Below are positions 7,725-18,500 of a stretch of 24,135 nt of DNA, piece by piece. Position 1 is the first letter of the stretch; each line of letters begins with the position of its first letter. The DNA is from Faucicola sp937889485 (GTDB lineage: Bacteria; Pseudomonadota; Gammaproteobacteria; Pseudomonadales; Moraxellaceae): assembly GCA_051653685.1 (NCBI GenBank), contig JBOFWQ010000217.1, positions 1 to 24,135 on the forward strand, in the 5' to 3' direction. The position numbers were made by a program, and so were the translations under genes. A model generated the notes under the pieces. It worked only from the letters and a program-made list of their open reading frames with translations. It ran no database searches and was not told the origin of the DNA.

Positions 7725-8414
7725 ATGAGCTACTATTTTGGATTTTTGCCCTCTGAAGAATTAAACAACACCATCAACCACGCCTATGCGCTCATCCACA
7801 GTCATAGCAGTGAGCGCTACGATGTTTACCGCGATAAAATCACCCATTTAACCAACAAAGAATTGATGGACTCGCTACTGATCAAACTTATTGAATCATT
7901 GCCCGATGAATCCGAACGCCGCACACACCTTATCAAAACAGCAGCAACCATTGAAGCCACTAGCGACAAGCTGATTAATACCTTACTTAGCCCCACCAAA
8001 AATGATGATGTATTGGCAAGCTTTCATTTTTTTGATCAGTACGTGCTAAAAACCGACCCCCACGGCGCCAGGCGTATCTGTGTGCCGTTAGATGATGCCC
8101 ACGCAACCCGCTTACTACAATGTATCGCCAACGTGCAGGCTGGCAAGGGTATAGAAGAACAACAACACATTATCCGTCTATTTACTGAGCTTACCAAAGC
8201 CTGTTTGCAGCATTTTTTGGTGGATTTTACCAAGACCCTCAACCTTAACATGCTAAAACGCACCGCCATTCCTGTGGCTGAAAGCGTCATTACCAAAGTC
8301 ATTGATTTGGCGCTGCACCGCTTGATCCCACAGATGCCGCAAGCCTCTTTAGAACGTTTTACCAAACATTATGAAGGCTTGATTTTCAAAATTGATGAAA
8401 TTGCGGTAAAATAG
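7725..8414 (+). CDS. Uncharacterised 229-residue cytoplasmic protein
   Basis: I do not recognise this protein. It is 229 residues, rich in charged residues and Leu, has no signal peptide or membrane segment and looks almost wholly alpha-helical (for example NKELMDSLLIKLIESLPDES, residues 45-64, and the Leu-rich stretch around LNLNMLKRTAIPVAESVITK near 180-200). No catalytic or metal motif stands out; cysteines are few and scattered. It begins MSYYFGFLP at an ATG with only a weak purine-rich site (AAAGATAAC) and ends 33 bases before the hypoxanthine-guanine phosphoribosyltransferase gene, with which it is probably co-transcribed. Codon use resembles its neighbours, so it looks resident rather than acquired. 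Likely a lineage-restricted conserved protein. Confidence 0.8.
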   Translation: MSYYFGFLPSEELNNTINHAYALIHSHSSERYDVYRDKITHLTNKELMDSLLIKLIESLPDESERRTHLIKTAATIEATSDKLINTLLSPTKNDDVLASFHFFDQYVLKTDPHGARRICVPLDDAHATRLLQCIANVQAGKGIEEQQHIIRLFTELTKACLQHFLVDFTKTLNLNMLKRTAIPVAESVITKVIDLALHRLIPQMPQASLERFTKHYEGLIFKIDEIAVK

Positions 8415-8447
8415 CCAGTTTTTAGCCGTAACCCAAAAAGGTCAACT

Positions 8448-9005
8448 ATGAGTCAACTAACCAACCAACAAATCGAAGAAGCCCTTCGCAATTCAGAATG
8501 CCTAATCAGCAGTTTTGAAGTGAGCAGTGCTTATGAACGTTTGGCAGCCAGTGTAAACTTACACTATGCTGGACAAAACCCCATCGTGATGGTCGTCATG
8601 AATGGTGGATTGATACCCGCAGGTCAGCTACTCACTCAGTTTACCTTTTATCATCGTATGTACTATATTCATGCTAGTCGCTATCGCAACAACGAAGGCA
8701 CCAATGACTTAGAGTGGAAATTTAAACCAGATATCAGCCTAGCAGGTGAAGATATCTTGCTCATTGACGATATTTTTGATGAAGGTATTACACTCAAAGC
8801 GGTGGTGGATGAACTACAAAAAGAACAGCCAAAGACCATCCGTACGTGTGTTTTACTCAACAAAATCCACGATCGTAAAGTACAAGATTTTAATGTAGAT
8901 TTTGTGGGTCTTGAAGTGGCAGATCGTTATGTGTATGGCTGCGGTATGGATTATCATGGCTACCTACGACACATGCCTGGTATCTATGCGTTAAAAGAAA
9001 GTTAA
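8448..9005 (+). CDS. hpt: Hypoxanthine-guanine phosphoribosyltransferase
   Basis: A 185-residue type I phosphoribosyltransferase for purine salvage: it transfers ribose-5-phosphate from PRPP to hypoxanthine or guanine, giving IMP or GMP. The PRPP-binding loop ILLIDDIFDEGITL (103-116) follows the family pattern, with the DEG variant seen in proteobacterial HPRTs in place of DTG. The early MNGGLIPAGQL (51-61) is the pyrophosphate loop. The C-terminal VGLEVADRYVYGCGMDYHGYLRHMPGIYAL has the DYxGYxRxxPGIYA ending of this group. Length is normal. The ATG at 8448 has an AAAGG site 7 or so bases upstream. It is last in the roxA-unknown-hpt set and is followed by a strong terminator. Confidence 0.93.
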   Translation: MSQLTNQQIEEALRNSECLISSFEVSSAYERLAASVNLHYAGQNPIVMVVMNGGLIPAGQLLTQFTFYHRMYYIHASRYRNNEGTNDLEWKFKPDISLAGEDILLIDDIFDEGITLKAVVDELQKEQPKTIRTCVLLNKIHDRKVQDFNVDFVGLEVADRYVYGCGMDYHGYLRHMPGIYALKES

Positions 9006-9023
9006 TTAATGATTCATACCACC

Positions 9024-9052
9024 AAAAAAGGCATGGTTTCGTGCCTTTTTTT
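9024..9052. terminator. Bidirectional intrinsic terminator between hpt and recD
   Basis: AAAAAAGGCA (9024-9033) and TGCCTTTTTTT (9042-9052) form a stem around an 8-base loop, with A-run and T-run on opposite sides. It serves hpt on the plus strand, and in the other direction lies about 40 bases after the recD stop at 9094, so it can end both converging transcripts. Confidence 0.88.
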
Positions 9053-9093
9053 CCTATTTTGGCAGCTGTTCCTGTGCGGTTTGTATAGCAGTG

Positions 9094-11046
9094 CTATACA
9101 TGGGGCTGGTGATCTGCTGCCAACCCTTCAAATTGTAACTGTAGCCCTGTTTGGCGCACACTCCGCTGGGTAACCGCGGTCTTTAACGCATCATAACTAC
9201 CAAAAATTGCCAAATTGTTTTTGCTTCTTGTAACCGCCGTATAAAGCAGCGCTTGGCTTAACAACCTTGTATGCGCTTTGTCCATACATATTGCCACCTC
9301 ATCAAACTCTGAGCCTTGTGACTTATGAATAGTCATGGCATACGCCCGCTCACAACTCTCCAAACTCAGCCGATGTATAGGAATGACTTGATTCATAAAG
9401 CACGCCCATAACTGTTGTTCGTATACCAAACAAATCCCAATATCACCATTAAACAACCCTAATTGGTAGTCATTATGCGTCATGATAATGGGCAAGCCAT
9501 GATAAAAAAAGCGTTTGGTCGGTACAATGTGGCTGTAAGAAAAAAACGCTGCCGCCATTTTTTGATTGATTATCTCAGTACCTAACGCACCTTGGTGCCC
9601 CGCACAAAGCACCCGATAACCATCAAACACCTCAAATAACTGTTGCCGATTGTTAGCATCATGCACATCAACTGGTGTGACATACCACTGTTTAATTAAC
9701 TCAAAAAATGCATAGTAAGGTTTTTGTAGTGCAGCATAAACCAGTGGCATTGGCGTATGCGCGCTGATTTTATAAAATGGTATAGGCAACGCGTTCCCAA
9801 GGTGTGAGGATTGAGAAGATTGAGATGCTATGCTTTGTGTGGTAAGGGTGATTGTGTCTAGCAAGCGGCTAATGTGTTTGATTTTTTGGGTTGCGGGCAC
9901 ATTTTGTTGTAGTGCTGCCGCAAACACGCCCACCGCTGATTGATCATCAAAACGTTTTGACTCGTTAAGCGCGGTAATATAAGGCTGTAGTGCAGCAATT
10001 TGGCATAAATCCGATAACACTGACCCCGCATCCACCGCGGCTAGCTGATTGGCATCGCCCAATAAAATGAGCCGTCCTGTGGGTTTAATGGCATCAACCA
10101 ATAGCCCTGCTAGCTCCAATCCTAACATAGAAGCTTCGTCTACTATAATTAAGTCGTCGGGTAATGGGTTTTTTGCGTGATAACGCGGCACCCCATCTAA
10201 CCCAATACCTAATAGCCGATGAATAGTTTTTGCATTGTCCAAGGCAATATTTTGGTCATGCAAACTGTTTTGTAGTGACGTTTGCATGCGCTGTGCTGCT
10301 TTACCAGTAGGCGCCGTTAAGCTTATGGACAAAGGCGGCAATTTTTTGTCTTTCAGTCGCTGTTTGTCATGTTGCGCTTGTAGTTTTGTGACCAACTGGG
10401 CAACTGTAAATGTTTTGCCTGTACCAGGCCCGCCAATAATAATGCTTAAGGCTTGGTGCAGTGCTTTATCAATGGCTATTTTTTGTTGCGAATTGGGGGT
10501 TAACTGGTTTATTGCTTCACTATCATCCACGGCTAGTAAGTTTACAGGGCGCTTGGCGATGGTCAAAAGCTGTTTTGCTAGTCGGTGTTCTGCATACCAA
10601 TGACGATGTAGCCAAATTACCCAATACTGCTTTATATGAGTATCAGAAGTATCCACAACAATGGGCGTATTGACGGCTAATTCGCCATGTCCCAGTCTAT
10701 CTTGCCAGCCCGAATTTAATAGCGTGACCCACCCTTCTTGCTCTAGTGCTAAAAAAGCGTCATGATAATTGATATTTTGTTGATTATTGAAGTTTAGGTC
10801 TTCTAAACCAAGAATAGTATGCCCTTCTTGTAATTGCTCACTCAGTTTTTTGAATATTTTTCGGACAAAGTTTTCTTCTGTTTGGCTTGTTGTTTTTTTT
10901 TGGTCATTATTTTTAGATTTACTTAGGCTATTTTTGGTTATTTGACCAATTTGTTTTTTTTGTTGGGCTCGTTGTTCAATAAACCCTGCCAGTTTACTAA
11001 GATTAGCGGTCAAGGCGTTGTCAGATGGTTGAATCATTTGAGTCAT
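9094..11046 (-). CDS. recD: Exodeoxyribonuclease V alpha subunit RecD
   Basis: A 650-residue SF1B 5'-3' DNA helicase, the fast motor of the RecBCD double-strand break repair complex. Motifs are in order: Walker A GGPGTGKT (205-212), LTAPTGKAAQRM (about 247-258), Walker B LIIVDEASM, LILLGDANQLAAVDAGSVL (motif III), the late TIHKSQGSEFDEV (572-584) and YTAVTRSK (602-609). The N-terminal region (about 30-150) that contacts RecB is Lys/Gln-rich and poorly conserved. Length is slightly above E. coli RecD (608). The ATG at 11044-11046 lies two bases after the recB stop (TAACTATG), so translation is very probably coupled. It is the promoter-distal gene of the operon and ends at the shared terminator at about 9040. 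Confidence 0.96.
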   Translation of the reverse strand: MTQMIQPSDNALTANLSKLAGFIEQRAQQKKQIGQITKNSLSKSKNNDQKKTTSQTEENFVRKIFKKLSEQLQEGHTILGLEDLNFNNQQNINYHDAFLALEQEGWVTLLNSGWQDRLGHGELAVNTPIVVDTSDTHIKQYWVIWLHRHWYAEHRLAKQLLTIAKRPVNLLAVDDSEAINQLTPNSQQKIAIDKALHQALSIIIGGPGTGKTFTVAQLVTKLQAQHDKQRLKDKKLPPLSISLTAPTGKAAQRMQTSLQNSLHDQNIALDNAKTIHRLLGIGLDGVPRYHAKNPLPDDLIIVDEASMLGLELAGLLVDAIKPTGRLILLGDANQLAAVDAGSVLSDLCQIAALQPYITALNESKRFDDQSAVGVFAAALQQNVPATQKIKHISRLLDTITLTTQSIASQSSQSSHLGNALPIPFYKISAHTPMPLVYAALQKPYYAFFELIKQWYVTPVDVHDANNRQQLFEVFDGYRVLCAGHQGALGTEIINQKMAAAFFSYSHIVPTKRFFYHGLPIIMTHNDYQLGLFNGDIGICLVYEQQLWACFMNQVIPIHRLSLESCERAYAMTIHKSQGSEFDEVAICMDKAHTRLLSQALLYTAVTRSKNNLAIFGSYDALKTAVTQRSVRQTGLQLQFEGLAADHQPHV

Positions 11047-11048
11047 AG

Positions 11049-14000
11049 TTAAAATTCTTGTGTTAGGTTAATGGCAGGATGCCCTAGCAGGTTATCTAGT
11101 TCTAGAATAAATTGTGGCGGTGGCTGCCATAGTAAACGCCCTGCAGTAGAATCGGGTGACATGCCGCGAAGAAAAGCGTATTCCACTGCCCCTAGGTGCT
11201 GGGTTATTTGATAGTTGGGCAAACGAAACTTTAGGTAACGGTGTAGCGCCACTTGGTATAAGCTGGCTTGCAACCAGTAGCTATGCGCATTCATGGCATT
11301 GGCAAGGTTGTTGGGTTCATAATCTTGAAGGCGCTCACCCAAATAGTTACTTTTATAATCCACGATAAAAAATTGGTCACCATGTTGATAGACAAGGTCA
11401 ATTTCGCCTTTAAGATATTGCCAAACCACGGTATTCATTTCTTGTGTTTGCAAATGTAGGTCTATTTCATATTTGGCAAATAACGCATTTAATGCACTTA
11501 GGGATAGAGGTTGGGTTAGGCGCATATTAAAGCCCATTTCTGCCACTTTTTGGTGATATTTGATATCCACTAAGCGCTGTGACGATGCCAATAATGGGGT
11601 ATGAATAATCTCGTATAGCCACTGCACCAAACGCACATAATCAGGTTGTAATTGGTCTGTTATTAAGTCACGCCAGTGCCCAAACTGCCCTTGACTGCTT
11701 GCCTCAGTGGAGTAGTAACGGCTAGGCAACTGGTGACGGCGAAGCGCGCGATCAATCATGACTGACCAGCGTTTTTGGCGCCATTGTTCGGGTGTTTCTT
11801 GGGCGTTTTCGGTGTCATCTAACTCATGATAGTTGTTGGCAATATCTTCAAGCACGCTGTGCAAAAATGTGCCTGCATTGCTACCTTTTTCAAACTCAAA
11901 ACGCATACTCAATGGATGATCATCAGCTACTGCGAGTGCCGAAGACTCCCCTAGCCTGTTGGCTGTCGTTGGTAGCACAAAATCCTCATCTTGGCGATCT
12001 TCATGATTAATTGCTAAGTCTAAAGCATCATGACTGATAAACCGTGATAATGCGGTAAAACTGGTGTTCGCCCAGCCTTTAAATTGGGTATTTTGAATAA
12101 CTTGGATGAGTTGTGCATGGTCAATTTTTTGGCGCTGCTGTAATTCGGGCTTTTGGCGTAGTTGTAGTTTTTGGTGGGTGTTTATATATTTGCTTAGGCT
12201 ATTTATATGAATCACTTGTACCACTTGTTGTAATTCGGGGACTAATTCAAAACTTTTATTGTCAATAATAAACGGTGTTAAGGCGGAGGTGCCGCCTGCT
12301 TTGTCTTTACCCACACTCACGAGATAGACTTGCTCTTTTGCGCGGGTAAGCGCCACATACAATAGCCGCAAACGCTCTTCATAACTGGCGGTATTTTGGA
12401 TGGCGCGATAGTCTATTTGTATGCCTTGGTGCTGTGTAGATGGGATGGCAGTGAGGCGGCGGTTTAGCAAGGGATTTTGAGACGCAAATTGTTGGCTATA
12501 TTGTTGGCTACTAGGTTTTGTACTTGGCTCGGTACTATACAAATATAGCGGTGCGCCATAAAATTTTGCGTCACTATTGGCGGTAAAGCCCACTACAAAA
12601 ACAATGGGAAATTCTAACCCTTTGGCAGCGTGCACGGTCATCAGCTGCACCCCTTCTTCGGAGGGCAGGCGCTGCTGTGTGCACCAGTCTTCTTTGGTTT
12701 GCTGCTGCACTTGTGTATAAAACCATTCATACACTTGATGCTCGCCCACACTCTGCCCATTAAATTTTTCGCTCAAAATATCTAGCAATTGGCGCAAATC
12801 AATCAGTAACCGCTCGCCTTGGTCGTGACTGGCAAGCCGCTGCCAAAAATTAACCCGTGGTTGTTCTGGCAAGCGCAAAGATTGGTTGAGTAGCCACTGC
12901 AAGGCGGCGATTAGGCTGTTTTTTTGCCAAAGCTCACTGGCAGTTAATAATAGCTGTTGGATATCGGCAAGAAGCCCAATGGGGTTCTCATCTTTGGCGC
13001 TAGACGTTTGGGCGCTGGTGGCACTGTCAAATAAGCGAGTGATTTGCGAAAGACTTAACTGAAAAAAATGGGTTAATAGCAGTGATTTGGTTTTGGCTTG
13101 GCTAAAGGGGCTTAATAAGGCGGTCATCAGCGTGAGCATATCTTGGCTAAGGACATCTGCAAACACGCTTTGACTGCCGCCTCTAATGGTTGCTATACCA
13201 TGATGGTGCAAGGTTTTTTCAATTTGATCCAAGTCTGTATGCTTGATGGCAAGTACGCAAATATCACTAAGTGATAAAGGACGCTGTTGGTAACTCACGG
13301 GCTGACTTTGATCAAATAAGCACAATATTTGTGCCGCTACCGCATCTGGCATGGTGATCATGCGTTCATCCAATGCATTGTGTGATGCAGCGGTTGGCAA
13401 CGCCTCAGCAGGGTAAGGTGTTTTATATTCAATATAAAGATGGCAAAGAGCAGGTAACGGTGCCGCCTCTTGATCCACTTGCAGCTCTGCTTGATCACGG
13501 GTGGCGTCAATTTTACGATAAAAAATCTCCTCACCCAAATAATACGGTTGGGCGGACACAGTCGGCAGTGTTGACACTTGTTTTGGGTCGATATCAGTCT
13601 CGCCTACCCCATACCAATGGTTCAAACCGTCTATTAGCGCTTTGGATGAGCGCCGATTTTGGTTAAGCGATTTTGGTTCATTGACAAACAATTTTTTTAA
13701 GGTGGTGTAATTGTGTACATCACCGCCGCGAAAGCCATAAATAGCTTGTTTTGGGTCGCCGACCAATAGCAAAAACTGACCGTGCGCATTTTCAGACAAT
13801 TGACCTTGCTGCTGTGAAGCAGTCTGGGTGTTTTGACCCACAGGTACAAAATCCTGCAAATACACACGCTGAATCAACAACGCCTGTTCGGTATTGATAT
13901 CTTGTGACTCATCAATCAATGCAATGGGATATTGGTGGCGAATATACCGCGCTAACGCCTCGCCTTGTCTGCCAGATAGCGCGTGATTCAGCCGCGCAAG

Positions 14001-15437
14001 CTGCAAAGAAAACGTGGTCAAACGCTGTGCCTCTAGTATTTGTGGCAAATGTTGACGCACATAGCGGCTAATAAACTGGGTAAAATAAAAACCAATTTGG
14101 TCAAAGTACTGTTTTAGGGCACTTTTGATTTCTATCAGCTGCCCTACTTGCTTGACGATAGCAAATGATGCAAATTTTTCGCTTTGGGCTTCTTTATTTT
14201 TATTAAAGCCTTTACCCGTCTGAAAAAAATCCGCCAACCCTTCTAATAGCTTGGTTACCCCGTCCATGTGATCTAGCTCAAATAGCTGGGTTACATCGGC
14301 TTGCCGCAAAAAATTTTGTAAGGTTTTGAAGGCATCAAAATGGGTAAATAATTTGGTGCCGCCCCTAAACCCCTGATTTTTACGGTAATCGGCATCAAAA
14401 TACGCCTCAAATGCCACATCTTGATATGAGGCAATGGCTTGCATCGTCATCACAAGCTTTGTTGTATCAAATGGGGTGAGCTCAACAGAATCAATATTTG
14501 CCGTATAAAAATTTAGCGCCCGTTCGACTGCGGTTTGGTAATGTGCGACCGAATAAAACACCCCTTGCTGCAGCATCAACGGATAAAGCTGCGGCTCCTG
14601 CTGCTGCACCTGCGCCATAAACCCTCGAAGCTGATCGTGGATGACACTTTTGATAATTGGGCTCACGTCGCTGCTAATCTTAACATCGGCTGAAAACCCT
14701 GTTTCACTACTATATTCCTTTAACCATTTTTGACACAGGCTATCTAACGTGCTGACAAACAGCCGATCTAGTTGATTTAGCGCAATGGCAGTGCGCTGAA
14801 AAGCCATGCGAAAATCGATTTTTGTTTTTTTGGGCTGAGCCGTGTTGGTGTCATTTTTATCATCAGATGCTTTGGTCTCTTTTACCCCAAATATTTGCTT
14901 GGCAATCCATTGAATAAGGTGGGTGTTAATGGGGTCGTTGTACTGATCAAGCCGCCCAAATCGGCTAAAAAGCGCGGTTATCTGGTCTAAAAAGTGGGTA
15001 TATTGACTGATGGCTATAGCTTGGCTTGGCGCCTCTTTATGGTCATACGCTTGCCCGCCCACCGCCCAAGCCACCTGTGTGCTATTAATTAGCTGCACCA
15101 GTTGATAAAAATCTTGCAGGCGCTCGCGGATGCGTTGGCGCATTTCGGCAGCGGCACTACGCGTAAAAGTGGTAGCAATAATTTTTTCACAAGGATAACC
15201 GCCCTCTACAATGAGCCGTAGCACCACACCTGTTAATGTCCAAGTTTTTCCTGTACCTGCGGAGGCTTCGATTAAATGGCGCCCCTGTAACGGCAAGGTT
15301 ACCGCGGGGGGCAATGAGAGCAGGTCTAGTTGCTCCTCGAGGGCACAGGACGGGGGGCTACTGGCGGCATTTGGCTGGGCAATTCCCGTGGCGTATGTGG
15401 CGGTATCTTCAGAATTCATACAATTTGCGGTCGTCAT
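11049..15437 (-). CDS. recB: Exodeoxyribonuclease V beta subunit RecB
   Basis: A 1462-residue 3'-5' SF1A helicase with a C-terminal nuclease, the catalytic core of RecBCD. Walker A EASAGTGKTWT is at 57-67, DESQD near 508-513, VGDPKQAIYGFRGGD near 557-572, VHAAKGLEFP near 934-944 and YVALTRAKE near 1027-1035. The PD-(D/E)XK nuclease shows D1347 (GEIDLV), D1360 and K1362 (VDYKS), matching the E. coli metal-binding and catalytic residues, so the nuclease should be active. It is much longer than the E. coli protein (1180); the first 50 residues before the helicase are a low-complexity extension, and other insertions lie in the helicase region. The ribosome site before ATG 15437 is weak. The gene follows recC after 76 bases, with no ptrA between. 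Confidence 0.97.
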   Translation of the reverse strand: MTTANCMNSEDTATYATGIAQPNAASSPPSCALEEQLDLLSLPPAVTLPLQGRHLIEASAGTGKTWTLTGVVLRLIVEGGYPCEKIIATTFTRSAAAEMRQRIRERLQDFYQLVQLINSTQVAWAVGGQAYDHKEAPSQAIAISQYTHFLDQITALFSRFGRLDQYNDPINTHLIQWIAKQIFGVKETKASDDKNDTNTAQPKKTKIDFRMAFQRTAIALNQLDRLFVSTLDSLCQKWLKEYSSETGFSADVKISSDVSPIIKSVIHDQLRGFMAQVQQQEPQLYPLMLQQGVFYSVAHYQTAVERALNFYTANIDSVELTPFDTTKLVMTMQAIASYQDVAFEAYFDADYRKNQGFRGGTKLFTHFDAFKTLQNFLRQADVTQLFELDHMDGVTKLLEGLADFFQTGKGFNKNKEAQSEKFASFAIVKQVGQLIEIKSALKQYFDQIGFYFTQFISRYVRQHLPQILEAQRLTTFSLQLARLNHALSGRQGEALARYIRHQYPIALIDESQDINTEQALLIQRVYLQDFVPVGQNTQTASQQQGQLSENAHGQFLLLVGDPKQAIYGFRGGDVHNYTTLKKLFVNEPKSLNQNRRSSKALIDGLNHWYGVGETDIDPKQVSTLPTVSAQPYYLGEEIFYRKIDATRDQAELQVDQEAAPLPALCHLYIEYKTPYPAEALPTAASHNALDERMITMPDAVAAQILCLFDQSQPVSYQQRPLSLSDICVLAIKHTDLDQIEKTLHHHGIATIRGGSQSVFADVLSQDMLTLMTALLSPFSQAKTKSLLLTHFFQLSLSQITRLFDSATSAQTSSAKDENPIGLLADIQQLLLTASELWQKNSLIAALQWLLNQSLRLPEQPRVNFWQRLASHDQGERLLIDLRQLLDILSEKFNGQSVGEHQVYEWFYTQVQQQTKEDWCTQQRLPSEEGVQLMTVHAAKGLEFPIVFVVGFTANSDAKFYGAPLYLYSTEPSTKPSSQQYSQQFASQNPLLNRRLTAIPSTQHQGIQIDYRAIQNTASYEERLRLLYVALTRAKEQVYLVSVGKDKAGGTSALTPFIIDNKSFELVPELQQVVQVIHINSLSKYINTHQKLQLRQKPELQQRQKIDHAQLIQVIQNTQFKGWANTSFTALSRFISHDALDLAINHEDRQDEDFVLPTTANRLGESSALAVADDHPLSMRFEFEKGSNAGTFLHSVLEDIANNYHELDDTENAQETPEQWRQKRWSVMIDRALRRHQLPSRYYSTEASSQGQFGHWRDLITDQLQPDYVRLVQWLYEIIHTPLLASSQRLVDIKYHQKVAEMGFNMRLTQPLSLSALNALFAKYEIDLHLQTQEMNTVVWQYLKGEIDLVYQHGDQFFIVDYKSNYLGERLQDYEPNNLANAMNAHSYWLQASLYQVALHRYLKFRLPNYQITQHLGAVEYAFLRGMSPDSTAGRLLWQPPPQFILELDNLLGHPAINLTQEF

Positions 15438-15493
15438 TATACTGTTTTCTTTTACTGTTTTTTAAGGGGACTTTGGACGGGTTTGTCGGGTTA

Positions 15494-15515
15494 AACAGCT
15501 GTGACAATGGCTGTT
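15494..15515. repeat. Small hairpin overlapping the recC stop codon
   Basis: AACAGC (15494-15499) and GCTGTT (15510-15515) make a 6-bp perfect stem with a 10-base loop in the recC-recB gap, overlapping the TAA stop of recC (15514-15516). There is no T-run, so it is not a terminator. Such a stem could affect coupling of recC to the weakly initiated recB, but short repeats like this also arise by chance. Confidence 0.3.
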
Positions 15516-18500
15516 ACAACGATTGCATATGTCCCACAATGGGTTGGTAGATCAGCTCGCCCAGCGTCTGTAAAAACGGCAAAATCACGGTGGGCTTATG
15601 CGGCTTGAGTAGTAGCTGCCATATGGGATAATGATGGCAGTTAACGTCAATATAACCACTTTGGTAGTTAGAGGATAGCCATTTTCCCAGTTGTTTGATG
15701 GGGTTTGTATCAGGATTTTTGCGGGTTTTTTGTATAAATTCAATAGCCACCGCTGGCGGCAATACGGTTATGATTTTTCCGATCAGCTGATAAACCATGA
15801 CCAAATCTTGCAAATACTGATATGCCACATGGCTAGGCATGGCAGGTAAGTAAAAGGTTTTTTTGCGCCGATATTGCCATAATGAATAGCCATCGTTGGC
15901 GGCCGCCTGCGCGTCTGTGGTTTGGCGCTGTATTTGCCAGCACAAATGATGCAACCAAAATTGCAGTTGGTACTTTTCGCTACCCGACTGTGGCAAATAA
16001 TTAAACCAATAAGCGGGCGATTTGCCCTGCTGGGGTGTCGGCAAACGTGCGGTGATAACCCAAGTTTGTTTGGTACAAGTAAAATGACCTGCATCATCTA
16101 ATCGCAGTACATCAACCGCCAGTCGCTGTTCTTCACAGGCGCTTAGTGCTTTGGCAACGCTCTTGCCCACTGCCGTTTGGTCATTGACATTGACATGGCT
16201 AAAATGGTGATTAATGAACGTAGCCAGCTGAGCAAAAGTCTGCGGGTCGCCGTCTGGTGGGTGCGTTGGGCATTGCTGTAAGTTGACAACCAGCGCTTTT
16301 AAGTCTTTGGCAAACTGTCGTTGGGCATGTTGCAGTGTTTGGTAGCGATTGACACCTGCAGGTAACATCTCACTCATAGAACCCGATATCGCCAACTGTG
16401 ACGGCTGAGACGCTGGCAATTGGGTGGATTGGGTGGGTGGTTCATCGCCATCGCATATTTTTTCCATGAATAATTTGTTGAGCTGATAGTCACCTAAGGC
16501 ATCGAGTGTGAGCGGTTCTAGATGGCTGTTATCAATCGCCTCACTACTGTCCACAAAAATGGCTTGTTGGCGAATAAACCCTTTGGCAGGATCATAAAGT
16601 ACGCGTAACAGATTGGTGAGGCCTTCATGATGCTGTACGCTAATATCAGTTATATGATCTAACTGATGTTTGTGTTGTTGCCACGTTTGGCACCACTGCT
16701 GAAGTTCAAGGCTTGTCCACAGTGTGGTAATTGGGACGTTTGGGTGATGCCGCGTGTTGTCTTGCAGAACGGTGTAAAGATTATGCCATATTTTAGCAGG
16801 CGGAAACAACGCTGCCTTGGCAAGCGCAACGACAGGATTGGGCGTGGTTGCGGCTATGTGATGAGGCTCACTGGCAGACACAGGGGCATCAATTTCAAAA
16901 TATTGCGCATCAAAAGGCAACGCGGCGTGCTGGGTAACGAGATAGGCTTGCACTTGCTGCTCAATACTTACGGTATTTGGCTTAGCCTCTTCTTCTTGGC
17001 TAGGTAATGCCATATTGTTTTGTAAAAATGCCAATAATTCTTGCACTGGGCTGGCGGGCAAGTGTTCATGGGTATCTAGCGTGCTTTTACCGTTATAAAA
17101 CAACCAACACGCCTGCTTGGCACACAAAATAGCATCCAAAAATGCGCCCAAATCATCGTCTTCTCTAAAGCGATCGCCACGGGTGGGCAGCCCCGCTTGC
17201 ATCAAGTTGTAGCGGTTTTGCTGCTCTTGCTGGGGAAACTCTGACAAATTAAGATTGAGCATAACAATTAAATCATAGGGCAAGTTTCTGACTGTTCCTA
17301 TACGGGCAAAGGTAATGACACCTGATGGCTCAGCACTCACTTGTTGGTTGGCAATTTGCTGGGCAATATTTTCTAGTACAAAACCAAGTTTTAACGGCAG
17401 TGCTTCGGTTTGGATACGGTTGTGACCAGTTGGTAAATAGGCGGCATTATTGCCAGTCGCGGCAGATTTTTTGTGATTGGCATCAATGTTGCTTTTTAGG
17501 TTGTTTTGTGCAGCAAAAATAGTGCGCCAAGCGTTGGTCTGGTTAAAGAGGGCAAATTTGTTTTGGATAAGCTGTTCTATGTCTGTGAGCCACGCTGCTA
17601 CCGTTTTACTGGTTTGTCCAAGATCACGGTTGTCATCAAGTGTTTGGTAAATATCACACAGGGTTGCCACAATGTCGGCATCTGCCATGGTGAGGTTATT
17701 GAGCGGGACAATCGTTTCAATTTCGCCTTGTAGATTGGTGTATTGTCCAAAACTGACGTTATTGGCATGAGGCATTAACACGCCCGCCACCAAGCGCTCT
17801 AGCGCATAGGCAAAGGTATAGCGATAATCATCATCAGCGTGATTTAAGGTTTGGCGCAAATGCGCTTCATCAAAACCACGGATAAACCCCGCTTGCGTGA
17901 GTAGCTCACAGGCGCGGTTCATCTGTTCAAGATTTAGCCCAAAGCTTTCATACAGGGGTGTTAGCATTAACCAATCAAATACTTCTGCGCGTTGAAAGCG
18001 CGCGCCTGCGCGGTTAAGCAACCCATAATAACCCGTGATTGCCTGCCATAGTTGGTTGATATCTTTGGCAACAACGCCTGTTACTTTGGCAGGTAATTGA
18101 TAGCCATCTGTGCCCAATGTACTGGGGAAGATGGCTTCAATGATATTTTGATGGGCGTCAATATCGGGCAACAATACCAAAATATCAGACAGTGCACGGC
18201 GCTGGTCAGAATTTGTGGGTATCTGCTCAGGGGCGCTGGCTGGTACATCGCTATAGTTGAGCCAGCCAATAATCATAGAGCGTAGCACTTCTAGCTGACG
18301 CACTAGGCTATGACACACATGAATAGATAAGCTGGTATCCAATGGGCGCGGCTGCCAACGTGGCTGATTTTGTGATAGTTGACGTTTAGACTCAGCTTGG
18401 ATTTTTTGTAATAACTCAGTGGTTTTGGCAATATTATGTAAGCCGCTACTTTGTATATTGGCTAATTGTGCTTGCAGTAATTGGCGCTGCTCGGCGAGGC

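Noticed and set aside
15438..15513. Expected ptrA (protease III) between recC and recB as in E. coli
   Set aside because: Only 76 bases separate the two genes, so ptrA is absent here, as is common outside the enterobacteria.
16666..17007. Plus-strand open frames opposite recB and recC, such as this one and 13373-13666
   Set aside because: They lie antisense to conserved coding sequence and have no recognisable domain, consistent with shadow frames in a long gene.
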